This document shows positions 1 to 10,518 of a stretch of 64,000 nucleotides of DNA, one piece after another. The translations under genes were made by a program, and so were the position numbers. Under the pieces are notes generated by a model. That model did not search any database. It was given only the letters and a program-made list of their open reading frames with translations, and was not told the DNA's origin. This DNA comes from Bedellia somnulentella. Taxonomy: Eukaryota; Arthropoda; Insecta; Lepidoptera; Bedelliidae. Each line of letters starts with the position of its first letter. Positions within the stretch are counted from its first letter, which is position 1. Where the stretch lies: assembly GCA_963576735.1 (NCBI GenBank), contig OY755177.1, forward strand, positions 1,798,001 through 1,862,000, in the 5' to 3' direction.

Positions 1-225
1 ATAGAATATAACGGTATTTCAATGAAAACTTCGTTTATATCGGCCAAACTCAAATGGAATCCAAAACCAATGAAACGATTATTTATCATTAAACATTATT
101 CTATTGATGCATTTTACGCTTGAATGCATTAATTTGCATGCTTTTCATGCTTGATATAGGCAATTTTATATTTAGATATTTTTATTGTTCTAAAAATATA
201 TATAACTTCAGAGTTAACATGTATA

Positions 226-316
226 ACATATGTAGGCACGGCTATAAGCCCCTAGAAGGGGTAGACAGTGCTTCGAAACAAAAATCCTCAGTTACTTTTG
301 GAACTTGAGTGGAGAA
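226..316 (-). repeat. A-repeat, 5'-truncated copy
   Basis: Reads as the reverse complement of the end of the A-repeat family: a tail-side block ending in AAGCCCCTAGAAGGGGTAG, then a diverged version of the CAGCCACTTTTGGAAGTTGAG block. The head is missing. The copy is old and diverged. Confidence 0.7.
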
Positions 317-404
317 AATATTTTATTGTAAATCTTTATGTCATTGGCACTCTACTCCATCATGTCTTGTAAATCTACCTAACGTACTGATCTCACCATC
401 AAAG

Positions 405-720
405 ATTGTCTGGAAGAAATCGCTTTTAGCGATAAGACCGCCAATTCATCTTTGCTCTGTAATACGTTCTGTATTACATTGTTTTTTCTATTATTATTAT
501 ACATTTTTTCATGTTTTTTTTACAATGTTGTTTGTGTCAATGCTTCTATTTTTCTTTTTATGTTTAACTGTATGTCTCTTGCTCATCTGTGCAACGAATA
601 AATGTCTCTCTTAACTCTTTCTCTTTCTCAATTGTATTTCTAATTAAAAGCATAATCTACTCGTATGTAAAATGTTTTAACTGTGATGTACAATAAAGAG
701 TTTCTATTCTATTCTATTCA
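405..720 (+). mobile_element. LINE 3'-UTR fragment with (TATTC)n tail
   Basis: Contains a block shared with 11874-12015, 29100-29235 and 51655-51775 (TGTCTGGAAGA followed by ATCGCTTTTAGCGATAAGACC), then a long AT-rich stretch and the 3' end ACAATAAAGAGTTT with TCTATTCTATTC repeats. This is the 3' untranslated end of a non-LTR retrotransposon that was 5'-truncated on insertion. No coding part remains. Confidence 0.7.
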
Positions 721-1170
721 AATCCGAGTCCAGTTTTCGTAGCAAGTCGGTAGCGGTAATAGGTTTCCAAACTGCAACACAACTTATCCACTCCAGGGCT
801 GGGCAGCTGCCAACCGCTTGCTCCTCATTGCGCTGTTTTCGAGGTCGTCACTAATTGCTTCGCGGCTCATATAAGAGGATACTATACCACTGAGATTTTA
901 CTAACTATCGACGGATATGTTATGGTGCCCTAAAACAAGGATGCAAAATGTATTCACACGATGAGTTATCGTTGAGATGGGCAGAAGCAATTTTTTAAGA
1001 CACAGGCTAACCTCTTGTGCTTCACTAGCATTTTACTGATTATATTCCCATGAATATCTGATAATTGTTAGTTTTATTGACACCTGACAAAGTCTTGCAC
1101 ACCTACTTCTTTCTCCTTGCAAGATTGTTCAAGGGATATAACTGTCATATATTTTTTAATCATATTTTTG
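721..1170. other. Unassigned AT-rich DNA
   Basis: No open frame, RNA gene or repeat structure that I can support. Confidence 0.5.
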
Positions 1171-1305
1171 ACCCATCACCAAGAACCTTTATTTAACCAT
1201 CTATTCCCCACGCAACTTCCAAAAGTGGCTGAGGAATTTCTAAATCCTTAGCCCTGGCTACCCTTTTTAGGGATTTATAGCCGTGAGTATATGTATGTAT
1301 GTATG
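1171..1305 (+). repeat. A-repeat, 3' half
   Basis: Begins inside the family at GACCCATCACCAA and runs to the TATAGCCGTGAGTATATG end with GTAT repeats. It lies just left of the Transib-like element. Confidence 0.8.
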
Positions 1306-1489
1306 CATATTGTTTTACTTTTATTCAAACCAACGCACAGTGATTCGATTAGAACAAGCTAGCTGGACAAAAGTCATTGTTGAATTTCCCGGAATTCCTC
1401 GCCTAAGCCCCTAGCTAACACCCCCAATGACCCAATTCCAAGAATTGTTTGCGCCAGATGTCAACCACTGATCAGGTAATTCAGCGAGT

Positions 1490-1500
1490 ATAAATAGAAA
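1490..1500 (+). promoter_or_regulatory. TATA box of the transposon ORF
   Basis: GTATAAATAG about 100 bp before the ATG at 1592. Transcription would be expected to start about 30 bp downstream. The placement fits a functional core promoter inside the element. Confidence 0.5.
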
Positions 1501-1591
1501 GGGCTAAAAAATGATTAAATCATTGCAATTTTGCGCTAACACAAGTAACATCATATGTCAGTGAAATCAAGTGTTTTAAAAAGTTTTAGTG

Positions 1592-2265
1592 ATGGATCTT
1601 CAAGTTAAAGGTATGTCCTTCTTAATTATAACTAGTAATGGATATTTTGTAAACTCACTTTAATTTCAGAGCTCGTTTTTTAAAAAAACAGTCAGTTTTT
1701 TTACGATTTTATCTTTTTATTGGACTAGAAAGTACTTGTATCCTCATGTATCCGGGCTAGACTTTTTATATGTAGTAGCTATTACTGTAAGCTATAAAAT
1801 TTTATTAATTTTAGCCTGCACACTCGAGTCCATCTTAGTTTTTTTTTCCGTTTTCCAGAATACGAATTCTCAGTGGCAAAAATGGAGTTCTTTGATGAAT
1901 GGCTCCAACACCCCAAACAAAATCGAAATAGCAGAATTTTTGATTTTCTATCACTGAAAAATGATTTTGCTAACATTACGGAGGCATCTGCGAGAGAAAT
2001 AAGGATGAGAATTGCCAGTTTATCAGTGAAATTAGAACAAAAATGGAAAACTTCTGGAAAGAGTATCAATCGCTTGCAGTCTGAGTGGTTAGCTGGGTTC
2101 TACATATTTAAAGTATCCGTTTACCACTCAGCACCATCAGCATCTGGAAAACATCCACAACATCCTGGACGTCTATCAGTTAATTTCCCTGAAGCAAGTG
2201 AAAAAACGAAAAGGAGGCGCGTGGACGATCTTCTTCGAACACGGGACGTAAACGATCATAATTAG
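1592..2265 (+). CDS. Truncated Transib-type transposase N-terminus (two exons)
   Basis: Exon 1 is 1592-1610 (ATG plus six codons and one base), ending at a GTATGT donor. Exon 2 starts at 1859 after TTTTCCAG; G joined to AA gives an unbroken frame to the stop at 2263-2265, about 137 residues. The protein has an acidic-aromatic start (EFFDEWLQHPKQ), a helical middle part, and a C-terminal basic cluster after a proline/glycine stretch (EASEKTKRRRVDDLL). From memory this layout matches the region before the catalytic core of Transib/RAG1-like transposases; no catalytic DDE residues are present. It could be made as a DNA-binding fragment, or be a dead remnant. Function is inference. Confidence 0.55.
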
Positions 2266-2494
2266 TTAGGTTTTTATTTACTTTTGTCATAAGTTTTTCA
2301 TTGTTATTGTGTATTTCGCAGAAAGAATAATAATAAGTTAAGATTTTTTTGTTCCTACTTTTGTGATAATTTTTTTATTGTTATTTAACTACCTATCTCA
2401 ATGTACGAAATATCTATATTATTTTTTTGTTTCTTTGGTTCCCGTGACCTTAACTTAGGGTGATTATGTTATGGTCATGCAATTAAAGTAAAAA

Positions 2495-2665
2495 ATAAAA
2501 ACCCGCATACCGTGAGGTATGTGTTGCACCCTACAACGCCGAATGGGCTCACCACCTATCACGTTGGGTTTCTAAATACGCTTGGTGAACCGTGGGTACT
2601 TGCTATGCAAGTGGCTATGCCTACCCTGCATGGAAATAAGGGCGTGAGTGTATTTATTTATTTTA
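2495..2665 (+). repeat. Dispersed repeat sharing the RTE-type 3' tail
   Basis: About 170 bp inside the Transib-like element, ending CTACCCTGCATGGAAATAAG then GGCGTGAGTG and TATT repeats. This end resembles the A-repeat end and the RTE-like LINE end (a CTACCC block followed by GGCGTGAG). Probably another non-autonomous retroelement. Confidence 0.5.
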
Positions 2666-2844
2666 TTTAAAAAAAAAACTCAAAAAAAAAATTGTCCTAA
2701 AAAAAAAAATATGACCTAAAACCTAATAAACACATCATAAGAAAGCCTTATGAAGAAAAAAATCCACAAAAATAATTTTGTCTAGCTAGCTTGTTCTAAT
2801 CGAATCACTGTGCAACGTGGGTTTATACACTCATACTTTTTAAC

Positions 2845-4089
2845 GGGAGTCATACGTTTCACCGAATGTCGCGAGCTCGACGCACGCGAGCTCGAAAAAA
2901 TATTTGAGTGGTACGCCAGCTCGAAAGTACGTAAATTCGAAAGCCGCCAGCTCGAAAGACGTTGGCGCGAATCACGTTTCACCGAAAATCTGTCGCAATG
3001 GTTTATCAGTTTGAGAAGCAGATTATTATTAATGTCTTATTCTTATTAATATTAAAACATATTTTCTTTGAAGGTACTTTGATTTTTTAGTTATTGATGT
3101 TATTTGCATCCACTCTCAGTAAAATAATGTAGAACAAAACATATTGGTACATATAACTTAGCGCAGTATATAGCTATAGCTCCTAATACTCATCTTTACT
3201 GATTTTTATATGATTTGGTTTTATGTTTTTTTGTTTATGTTTTGTCAAAACATTGTTTCTTATATAGGTTTTTTTTTGTTGAAATTTTTGTTACCTTGTT
3301 GTAAAATGATGGCAGGAGTTTACCTATTTTCTATATCAACTTAGTATTTTTCATTTAATATTTTCGAACATATATAGTTTTATATTGATTTTTTTACGCT
3401 ACGATTAAATGGCAAAGAAACTGAGAACAGAAAGAAAGAATTCTGTACAAAAAATTAAGTTTTAACAAAAAAAAGATGCTGTTTAGTATCGGTTTAAAAT
3501 AGCACTACCCCATTTCTTTCCGTGGGTGTACGTAACAGGCGACTAAGGGTATTGGAGTTTTAAAGGCTTTTTGGGCGATGCGGTAGAAGACCTATCACCA
3601 ACAACCTTTATTTTACTATCTTTCGCCACATAACTTTCAATAATTTGCTGAGGAATTACTAATTCTCTCTCTCTCTGGCTACCCATTTTAGTGATTTATA
3701 GCCATTAATATATGTAGGTATGATTTCTAATTTTGTGGCTCTGGCTACTTTTTTGGGTCTTGTAGGTAAGTCCAGGTAGGTAGCTAGGTGATTTTACAAT
3801 AAACGTAATTATTCACTGAGGGTGGATGCAAATAACATCAATAACTAAAAAATCAAAGTACCTTCAAAGTAAATATGTTTGATATTAATAAAATTAAGAC
3901 ATTAATTATAATCTGCTTCTCAAACTGATAAACCATTGCGAAAGATTTTCGATGAAACGTGATTCGCGCTAACGTCTTTCGAGCCGGCGGCTTTCGAATT
4001 CACGTACTTTCGAGCTGGCGTACCACTCAAATATTTTTTCGAGCTCGCGTGCGTCGAGCCCGCGACATTCGGTGAAACGTATGACTCCC
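2845..4089. mobile_element. Foldback DNA transposon, Mutator-like
   Basis: Inverted repeats of about 275 bp (2845-3119 and 3818-4089) are roughly 90% alike by eye and start GGGAGTCATACGTTTCACC. The element is flanked by a perfect 9-bp direct repeat CTTTTTAAC (2836-2844 and 4090-4098). Very long inverted repeats with 9-bp duplications are typical of Mutator-like elements. The arms hold repeated GCTCGAAAG-like blocks. The 0.7-kb centre has no transposase; it carries an A-repeat. Non-autonomous. Confidence 0.75.
3482..3722 (+). repeat. A-repeat inside the foldback element
   Basis: Near full-length diverged copy from GTATCGGTTTAAAATAGCAC to the TATAGCCATTAATATATG end. Because it sits in the centre of the foldback element it entered after that element formed. 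Confidence 0.75.
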
Positions 4090-4098
4090 CTTTTTAAC

Positions 4099-4590
4099 CA
4101 CGACACAGCTGCTTCACTATTATAGCCTTCAATTTCGAGCCAATATTACTGCAAATAAGTACAACATGGATCAAGCTAATTATGTATGTGAACGTAATAT
4201 TATATTTTAAGCCGACACAACATAGCTCCATAAAAAATAGCATATAAAAGTTTTTTAGTACTAAATTTTCTTTTCATATTATTTCACGGTGAAATCCCAA
4301 AGTAAAATTCTTAAAATTGTAAAAATATTACTCTCACACACGGTAGGGGTGTAGGAGTTGTCATGTTAGCACTTCATCCTAATGGCTCGCAGACACTTGG
4401 CCGAACGACTGATTGTCGTCGTAACTTCGACGAGCGTGAGATTTAACTACCCACTTAACTTGAGCGAGATATACTCCCGACTTAAACCAAAAAAAGTGGA
4501 CAGAGATTAAAATTGTCAATTTGTTAGCCATTTTTGGATTGATAGGGGAAGACATGGTAAGTTAATACTTGGATTAAACAGTCCAAAGTG
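4099..4590. other. Unassigned DNA
   Basis: AT-rich with a somewhat CG-rich patch at 4340-4460. No gene or repeat structure supported. Confidence 0.4.
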
Positions 4591-4597
4591 CAAAGAG

Positions 4598-4745
4598 TAT
4601 AAAAGAGCATGCATGAAAAGATTGATGAATGTAAACGAAGCTAGAGAGGTTTGCAAAGATCGTGCAAAGTGGCGATCGATAGTCTCTCTACCTCAATAGG
4701 AACTAACGACGTGATTATATGTACGTATGTATATAATTTTTGGAT
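4598..4745 (+). mobile_element. RTE-like LINE, 3'-terminal fragment
   Basis: The frame from 4598 reads KRACMKRLMNVNEAREVCKD followed by RAKWRSIVSLPQ and a stop at 4697-4699. This is the conserved C-terminal end of ORF2 of RTE-like LINEs (known family feature, from memory). Right after the stop the sequence runs TAGGAACTAACGACGTGA into TATG-type repeats, the tail that A-repeats share. Confidence 0.65.
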
Positions 4746-4784
4746 GTTTGATAAAATTATATATTACCTTACCATCCCAAAGAT

Positions 4785-4905
4785 GAATGGAAGAGATCGC
4801 AGTTAGTGATAAAATCATCCGTTTATTGTATAATCGTACTGATTACATATATTTATATTTTAAGATGTGCAATAAAGAATTTTCTTTTCTTTTCTTTATT
4901 TTGTA
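4785..4905 (+). mobile_element. LINE 3'-UTR fragment
   Basis: Diverged copy of the block seen at 405-720 (GAAGAGATCGCAGTTAGTGA), ending TGTGCAATAAAGAATTTTC with TTTTC repeats. Confidence 0.6.
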
Positions 4906-5470
4906 TTGAATTTTTTTTGTTCCTATTTTTTATTATCATGTTTTTCCCACATTTTTTTGTTTTATTTTATGAGATTATATCCTTTAGCTGAAATCCAGCC
5001 AACAAACTAACGTTGTCTTTGTCCTGATTTTATTTTTTAAATTATCATATGTTTCCCCTAACAAAAGCTTCCAAAGCGGAACTTGTGCAATAACGTGCCC
5101 ATGATTTAATGAGCTAACGATTTCCAATTCCACTTCTCAACTATTATTCTAGTAGATCTTTTTATTCACTCCAACTTACTTTAAACGAAAAAGAGGTAAA
5201 GTTCTCTAGACAGGCTGGCTGAAATCGCTGGATTAGTTTGTCGTAGCTAAAACTTTGACAATTAATATGTATTGTCGTAGAACTATTCACTTCCGCCTTG
5301 CTCCGTTCTGTTCTGTGTACTATATTGTGGCTTGAATGACAACTATTTAAGTGATTTACGACGGTTTCTATTAGGAAATGCGTTTCCTCGACAGATTTAC
5401 CACGTTTAAATAGTGGAAGTGATACGCTTTCTAAAATCACGAGCCATTTTCGGTTAGTGTTTACATACAT
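4906..5470. other. Unassigned DNA with a 102-codon minus-strand frame
   Basis: An open frame on the minus strand (5470-5162) encodes about 100 residues, with a partly hydrophobic start and an acidic middle. I do not recognise it and see no splice or promoter support, so it is not called as a gene. Confidence 0.3.
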
Positions 5471-5482
5471 ACGTAATACTAA

Positions 5483-5712
5483 TATTAATAAATTTCTTCG
5501 CTTAATTCCGCTAAATAATACCTGCAGTCTTCATGCAACATGCACTGTGCACCGCCCGCCCTTCCACTTACAAGAAATCGAAAAGCAGACAATGCACCAC
5601 ACACACACCCGCAAGCGAAAACCACAGGCAACCACAAACATGCGACGCGTTTCGACTCAACACGAGTCATTGACGAGCAGTTAGTAGACAGTTCGGCAGC
5701 TGACCATTACAT
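5483..5712 (+). mobile_element. 5'-truncated LINE 3' end with 14-bp target duplication
   Basis: Nearly identical to the reverse complement of 60394-60631, which is the 3' end of the minus-strand LINE at 60.4-62 kb. Flanked by direct repeats TACATACGTAATAC (immediately left of the element and at about 5707-5720), as expected for target-primed insertion. Encodes only the last residues of ORF2 and the 3' UTR. Confidence 0.7.
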
Positions 5713-5988
5713 ACGTAATACATATACTCATACCATTATATCCCATTGGGCCTGGGCTAGGCAGAGACTATTGAAGATTCACTTAATGTTTAGTTTAGAG
5801 TGTTTCTTTGTGTCATGTCAGTTTACTCAATTACCGACAAGATAAGAGGCTAGCCTATTTTTGCTGTGAATGCTTTAGTTTGGTAATGCTTGTTTCCTGG
5901 TGGTGTTTTAGATGTTCATCAAAGCAACTCTGCTTATAACTTATTTGAGTTGTTTAATATTTTTATTTATTTCCGTGTTCATTTCGCA

Positions 5989-6330
5989 TAGCCCATACAT
6001 GATCCCACCGAGAGGCTCAAGCCTATCCTGAAGGTGTTCTGACTATAGTCTACCATGCTGGCCAAATGCGGGTTGGCAGTTTAACGATTAATACCATGGT
6101 AGTAGCCGGGCGTGACAGGAGACTGCTTAACTTACCCTTGAAGGTAAAGTTGTTATATACGCGTAGTTGCAAACTGGGTTAATTTTGCAAATTAAACTTG
6201 AGAGTTTTACCATCCGAGGATCGAATGGCCTATCGACTATCAAACAGATAGATAGATAGAAGATAAATAGAAAGACATTTATTCGCTGCATAAAAGGCAC
6301 AAAAACTAACAATATGCAATAAAACAATAT
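5989..6330 (-). repeat. Dispersed repeat pieces with GATA microsatellite
   Basis: The block 5989-6080 (CATAGCCCATACATGATCCC and following) recurs in part at 35120-35200, in the receptor intron. It is followed by a GATAGATAGATA run (6244-6258) and ATTTATTCGCTGCATAA, which looks like a LINE 3' end read on the minus strand. Confidence 0.4.
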
Positions 6331-8373
6331 GAAATAAAAAAAGTAAAAGTATGCAGCATATAAAAATAATATAACACTAAAATAATTAAAAACACAAAAC
6401 AATAAATTAAACAAAAAATATCAAAGAGATTAAAAACAAAAGATAAAAAAGACAAAAAACACTATAAAGAACACATCAAAAAAATATTACTTATGTAGTT
6501 TTGTGCCCTCCAACAGCAAAAAGGCACTGACTCAGCAAACGTTGTGAGTTTTACCTCACAACACTGATTTGACACAGCACTATCTGAAACAGCAGATCAA
6601 GCATTATGACAATTTAAATTAGGAATAAAAAACATACGAGTATAGGTGCTCCCCATTTTACCTCTTCTTAGATAAGAGATTTTTTAAACATTTTCCCGGC
6701 ACCCCAGTGTGTTGAAGGGTAACTTTATGTGACTGATAACACTCATAGCATATCATTACCTGTGAATATCATTTGTACACGTCCGGGACACACCCCTTTT
6801 TACCCCTAATGATGCTGTAGATTTTTTATCATCTTCGATCGATTTTACATTACTTTAAGGATGTTTTTTTTACGATTTGATGTTTAGTCGATACTAATGT
6901 TCTGCCATGACGCTATGAATTTAGTAAGTACGACGTTTTAAAATTTATCAGAATTAGTCCGGTTTGATGTATTATTAAGGTGGATACAGTAAGATGTCTC
7001 TCCAATTATTGGAAATTGATACCAGTATTAAAAGTGCGTTTTTCACAATATGCTTTATATTATACATTATATTTATAAATTATTTTTTTCAGTTTTTTTA
7101 ATGAGAAAATTTAAGCAAAATTTCTTCATCTATTTATTGCAATTAAAAACCTTTTGCTAACCTTTTAGTACACTTCTTCTCTTCCATCCAATACACTATA
7201 AAAACGCTAAAGTATTTTAACTCCAAGGATCTGGCAGTCCCTTATTAGAATTTTAGCCATGACCATACAGTTCAAGTACCTAAGTAGTCACGTATCTCGT
7301 ACAATGTAAGATTCACAGTACACACTAGTGTCTGACTCTACCTTTATTGCTCACGTAACAGTGTTTCGCACGGTGAAAGATAAATAGACTAAATTAAGCA
7401 ACGGGGTTCTTGGAAATTCGAAAACCCAACTATCATTGTTTCAGCGTGAATTATTTAATGGTTTCCAAGAATAATGAATTAGACAAACGTTATTAATACA
7501 TATTAAGACAATTTCGTTTCGTCGCCTTAATGCGCTGTTTGTTTTATCCCATCGGATAAGATATATTCGTATTAATTAATGAATTTATCGCACGTAACAA
7601 GCGTACACTAATAAGAGAATATGTTATAATTGTCTTTCATTAGTGGAGTGCCACCATTTTGTTTGTATTAATTAAGAATATTTCTTAAATATTTAACCTT
7701 GCCTGCTGGTTTTTAGAGACGTATTAGTCTGTTATCCCGGACACGAGTTTAGACAATAACTTCTGAAATAGAACCCTTTAAACTAAATTTGTGTAAGCAT
7801 CGGGTAAATACCAAATCAAAGTTGTTTGTTACTTATCGTTAAATATATTTTTAAAACGATTATATACTAAATTATCTTCGATACACCATCTTAACAGACA
7901 GCCATATATTGCACATTTTTTTGCATAAAAACCTCATATAGGGATTATCTATCTTTTTATATTATTTCTGTAAGCCTCTTTCTTGCCCGGAAGCCTGTGA
8001 CGCGATGAGTTAAGCTAGAAATTTGGTTCAGGTATCGTTTTGTACTCTTCGCGGCCGTGGTGTGCACAAAATTCAGACATCTGATGTAACTGGATTAAGT
8101 TAATTGTTACAGAATTTCAAAGTTTCGATTTTGGCTCATAGACTTTGCTTGAGTGTCATAAGCGCGCGCAAACTTTAATCGATCAGAGATGCGCGCTGTG
8201 TTTGGGCGGAATTTTTTCAAACCGGCCAATCAGAAAAATTCACTAGAAATTCAAAAGAGCTGCGCTGTGATTGGTTGGAAAATTTCAAAATAAACTCATT
8301 TTATTGGACGCGACGTAGTCGCGCCAGGGTTACCCACTAGTTATTAATTAATTAAGCAAATAATATTTTTTCG
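6331..8373. other. Unassigned AT-rich DNA
   Basis: Two kilobases with no supported gene. At 8160-8330 there are GCGCGC clusters and CCAAT/ATTGG boxes, suggesting a degraded MITE or regulatory DNA. Nothing can be named. Confidence 0.4.
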
Positions 8374-8431
8374 ACACCAGCGTGACTCGAAATGCGACTC
8401 GGGATGTCGTGGGTTCGAGTCCCACTGGTGT
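8374..8431 (+). ncRNA. tRNA-like sequence (SINE remnant or armless tRNA-like)
   Basis: A 7-bp stem ACACCAG/CTGGTGT closes a 58-nt unit with a perfect T-arm (GTGGG TTCGAGT CCCAC) and a B-box GGTTCGAGTCC. There is no proper D-arm or anticodon arm, so it is not a standard nuclear tRNA. Most likely the head of an old tRNA-derived SINE. Confidence 0.4.
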
Positions 8432-8552
8432 AGTATTATTTTTTTTGCTTGTTTGATTAGAAACCATATATTTATCAAGTCCACATAAATTTCCTTTTCC
8501 CAACACTATGCGTTGCTCCAATGTTACTTTACGAGCAGTTCATCGTTCACGT

Positions 8553-8612
8553 CCGCCGCCGCTCCGCCGCCGCTCCGCCGCCGCTCCGCCGCCGCTCCGC
8601 CACCGCTCCGCC
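8553..8612. repeat. CCGCCGCTC tandem repeat
   Basis: About six tandem copies of CCGCCGCTC. Frames open across it in several phases are low-complexity artefacts. Confidence 0.8.
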
Positions 8613-8779
8613 CGCGTCACGCGAACCGACACTATCTCACACTGCACGCCTTGCATGCGATTACTTATCGAGATTACGGCTTTTCGACTTTTACAACTGC
8701 GCTATGAGGAATATCAATAAGGAAAGGAAATGTAAGTTGGATTCTTTGTTTGCTGGATTGAGTATTGCGTAATGTTGGT

Positions 8780-9500
8780 TCAAGGAAATGAATGTGTTCA
8801 TAGGTGGACAGAGGATTGGAAGGTTTGTATGGAGACGGCAATATAACTCATATATCCCTTACGTAAGTAGCCATTAGTAGCTTCAGAAAAACAAGTGGCT
8901 ACTTTTGGAAGTTTATTCAGAATATAATTGTGAATTTAAGGATGATTTGTGATGGGATGAGTTTCGAACTAAAGGCTACAATCCCCAAAACCCATAGCAA
9001 TACTAAAGACAATGCAAACAAGGCATAATAATAAAGACAAGTTTTAATGTTCAACACAATTGTCCACAAACGATACTGGAATATAAAATATATATTTGGA
9101 TATGCGCTACGTGTATATTTATTTATGTATTCAGGAGAAAAAACAGAAATACCAAAGAGAATATAAGACAACAATACAAAGGACATAAATCAATACATTT
9201 TGGTACCTCCATTACATTTCTCACAGATATGTAACAATTACAGCAACTTAGGTCATATTAATTAAAAGTGATGGGAAATTTACATTTGCTTTGTACAACT
9301 TTACTGAGCGAATTGAATGAATACATTCTATTTTTAACTAAGATTTGAAACTCCCAATATTCCAAAAACTCGCAACATACTAGCAGCCAGCAAAAAGACC
9401 AAATTTACTTTTACGAGTATACAAATTGAAAATCAATAGCCAGTTAGTATTCCTCAGAGTGATCGCGGGTGTTGAATAGCCTCTCAGTGAGATAGCACAC
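8780..9500. other. Unassigned AT-rich DNA
   Basis: An 89-codon minus-strand frame (9186-8917) has a hydrophobic composition expected of AT-rich noise. No support for a gene. Confidence 0.4.
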
Positions 9501-9502
9501 CG

Positions 9503-10145
9503 TTTGAATACTAGTGCATTGTTTGTGGATCCCGGCGCGGCTAATTACTATGATTTGCATTAGCGGGGCGCGCGCGGGGGGTAGCGGGGCGGTAGCGGGG
9601 GGAACGCGGGGCGGTAGCGGGGTGAACTAACAAGGAAACTTGTCTGTGATGTGAAAACGATATGATTGAGGTTGGTGTAGGTCATTCATCTATTTCTTTA
9701 AAGATACTTAAAAGAAGTTGGTAATTGCAATGGGGCAATGCAGATATTACTTACTAATGAAGCATAGACTACCAAGATAGCTTAAATTGTAAATTACCCG
9801 CCTTTCATGCAGACAAGCGTGGATTCCAATCCCGGGTTGGGCTTACACCAATTTGTCTTTCCTAAAGTCATATGTGTGATTCATCCAAGTAAGATAATAG
9901 CCAACCATTTGAATACTAGTGCATTGTTTGTGGATCCCGGCGCGGCTAACTACTATGATTTGCATAGCGGGGCGCGCGCGGGGGCAGGCGGGGGGGACGC
10001 GGAGCGGTAGCGGGGTGAACTAACAAAGAAACTTGTCTGTGATGTGAAAACGATATGATTGAGGATAAAAAGGCGGGAAACCGTTTAGTTATTAATCTAA
10101 ATAATTTTATACATAATTAAAGAAGTTGCTAATTGCAAAGTGGAC
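9503..10145. repeat. Direct duplication, unit about 397 bp, with G-rich core
   Basis: 9503-9745 and 9900-10145 match closely, from TTTGAATACTAGTGCATTG through GGATCCCGGCGCGG and a G-rich core to GATGTGAAAACGATATGATT and AAAGAAGTTG. The core (9560-9625 and 9965-10015) is made of AGCGGGGCGG-type units and differs in length between copies. Confidence 0.75.
9806..9888 (+). repeat. B-repeat fragment
   Basis: Matches the tRNA-like head end and following block of the B-repeat (CCCGGGTTGGGCTTACACCA, then AATTTGTCTTTCC). Lies between the two G-rich copies. Confidence 0.55.
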
Positions 10146-10263
10146 GGACTAAACAAACTAACTAGTGGTTAGTGAATACGGATATAACTTCGATATACGG
10201 ATATATATTTATTTTTGAGTATGTGTATGTATGTATGTATACATATACTAACTCTTTAGCTTT

Positions 10264-10505
10264 TAACTTTAGTTGAAGGCTATACATCTCTATAAGGGGT
10301 AGCAAGAGCTACAGAATCAGAAAATTCTTTAGTTACATTTGGAAGTTGAGTAGGAAAAATATTGTTTATTAAATGTTATTGGTGATGGGTCTCCAACCGC
10401 ATCGCCTACAAACCCCCGATACTCTACATCGCCTCTTACGTACACCCGCGGAAAGAAATGGGGTAGTGCTAGTCAAAGCCAAGCCAGCACTACACGGCAT
10501 TAACT
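10264..10505 (-). repeat. A-repeat, full length, left arm
   Basis: Complete copy on the minus strand, including the GAAAGAAATGGGGTAGTGCT head. Its partner is at 17084-17345, so it was present before the inverted duplication. Confidence 0.85.
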
Positions 10506-10518
10506 TATTAATATATAT

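Larger units (their letters stand above)
1336..2812 (+). mobile_element. Transib-like DNA transposon, internally deleted
   Basis: Terminal inverted repeats of about 37 bp with one mismatch (1336-1372 and 2776-2812) begin CACAGTGATTCGATTAGAAC. The element is flanked by a perfect 5-bp direct repeat CAACG (1331-1335 and 2813-2817). A CAC(A/T)RTG-type terminus plus a 5-bp target duplication is the hallmark of Transib, the superfamily related to RAG1. Each end carries ACAAAA 24 bp inside the heptamer. The 1477-bp element has a TATA promoter and a short spliced ORF that looks like the N-terminal part of a Transib transposase; the catalytic part is absent. A tail-sharing repeat (about 2495-2665) lies in its 3' part. 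Superfamily placement rests on ends, duplication length and remembered N-terminal resemblance. Confidence 0.75.

Noticed and set aside
6127..6414. 95-codon hydrophobic minus-strand frame (FLYAAYFYFFYF)
   Set aside because: Low-complexity AT-rich DNA; no start context, splice or family resemblance.
8508..8772. Overlapping open frames in three phases, rich in Pro/Arg/Ser
   Set aside because: They come from the CCGCCGCTC tandem repeat and are open in several phases at once.
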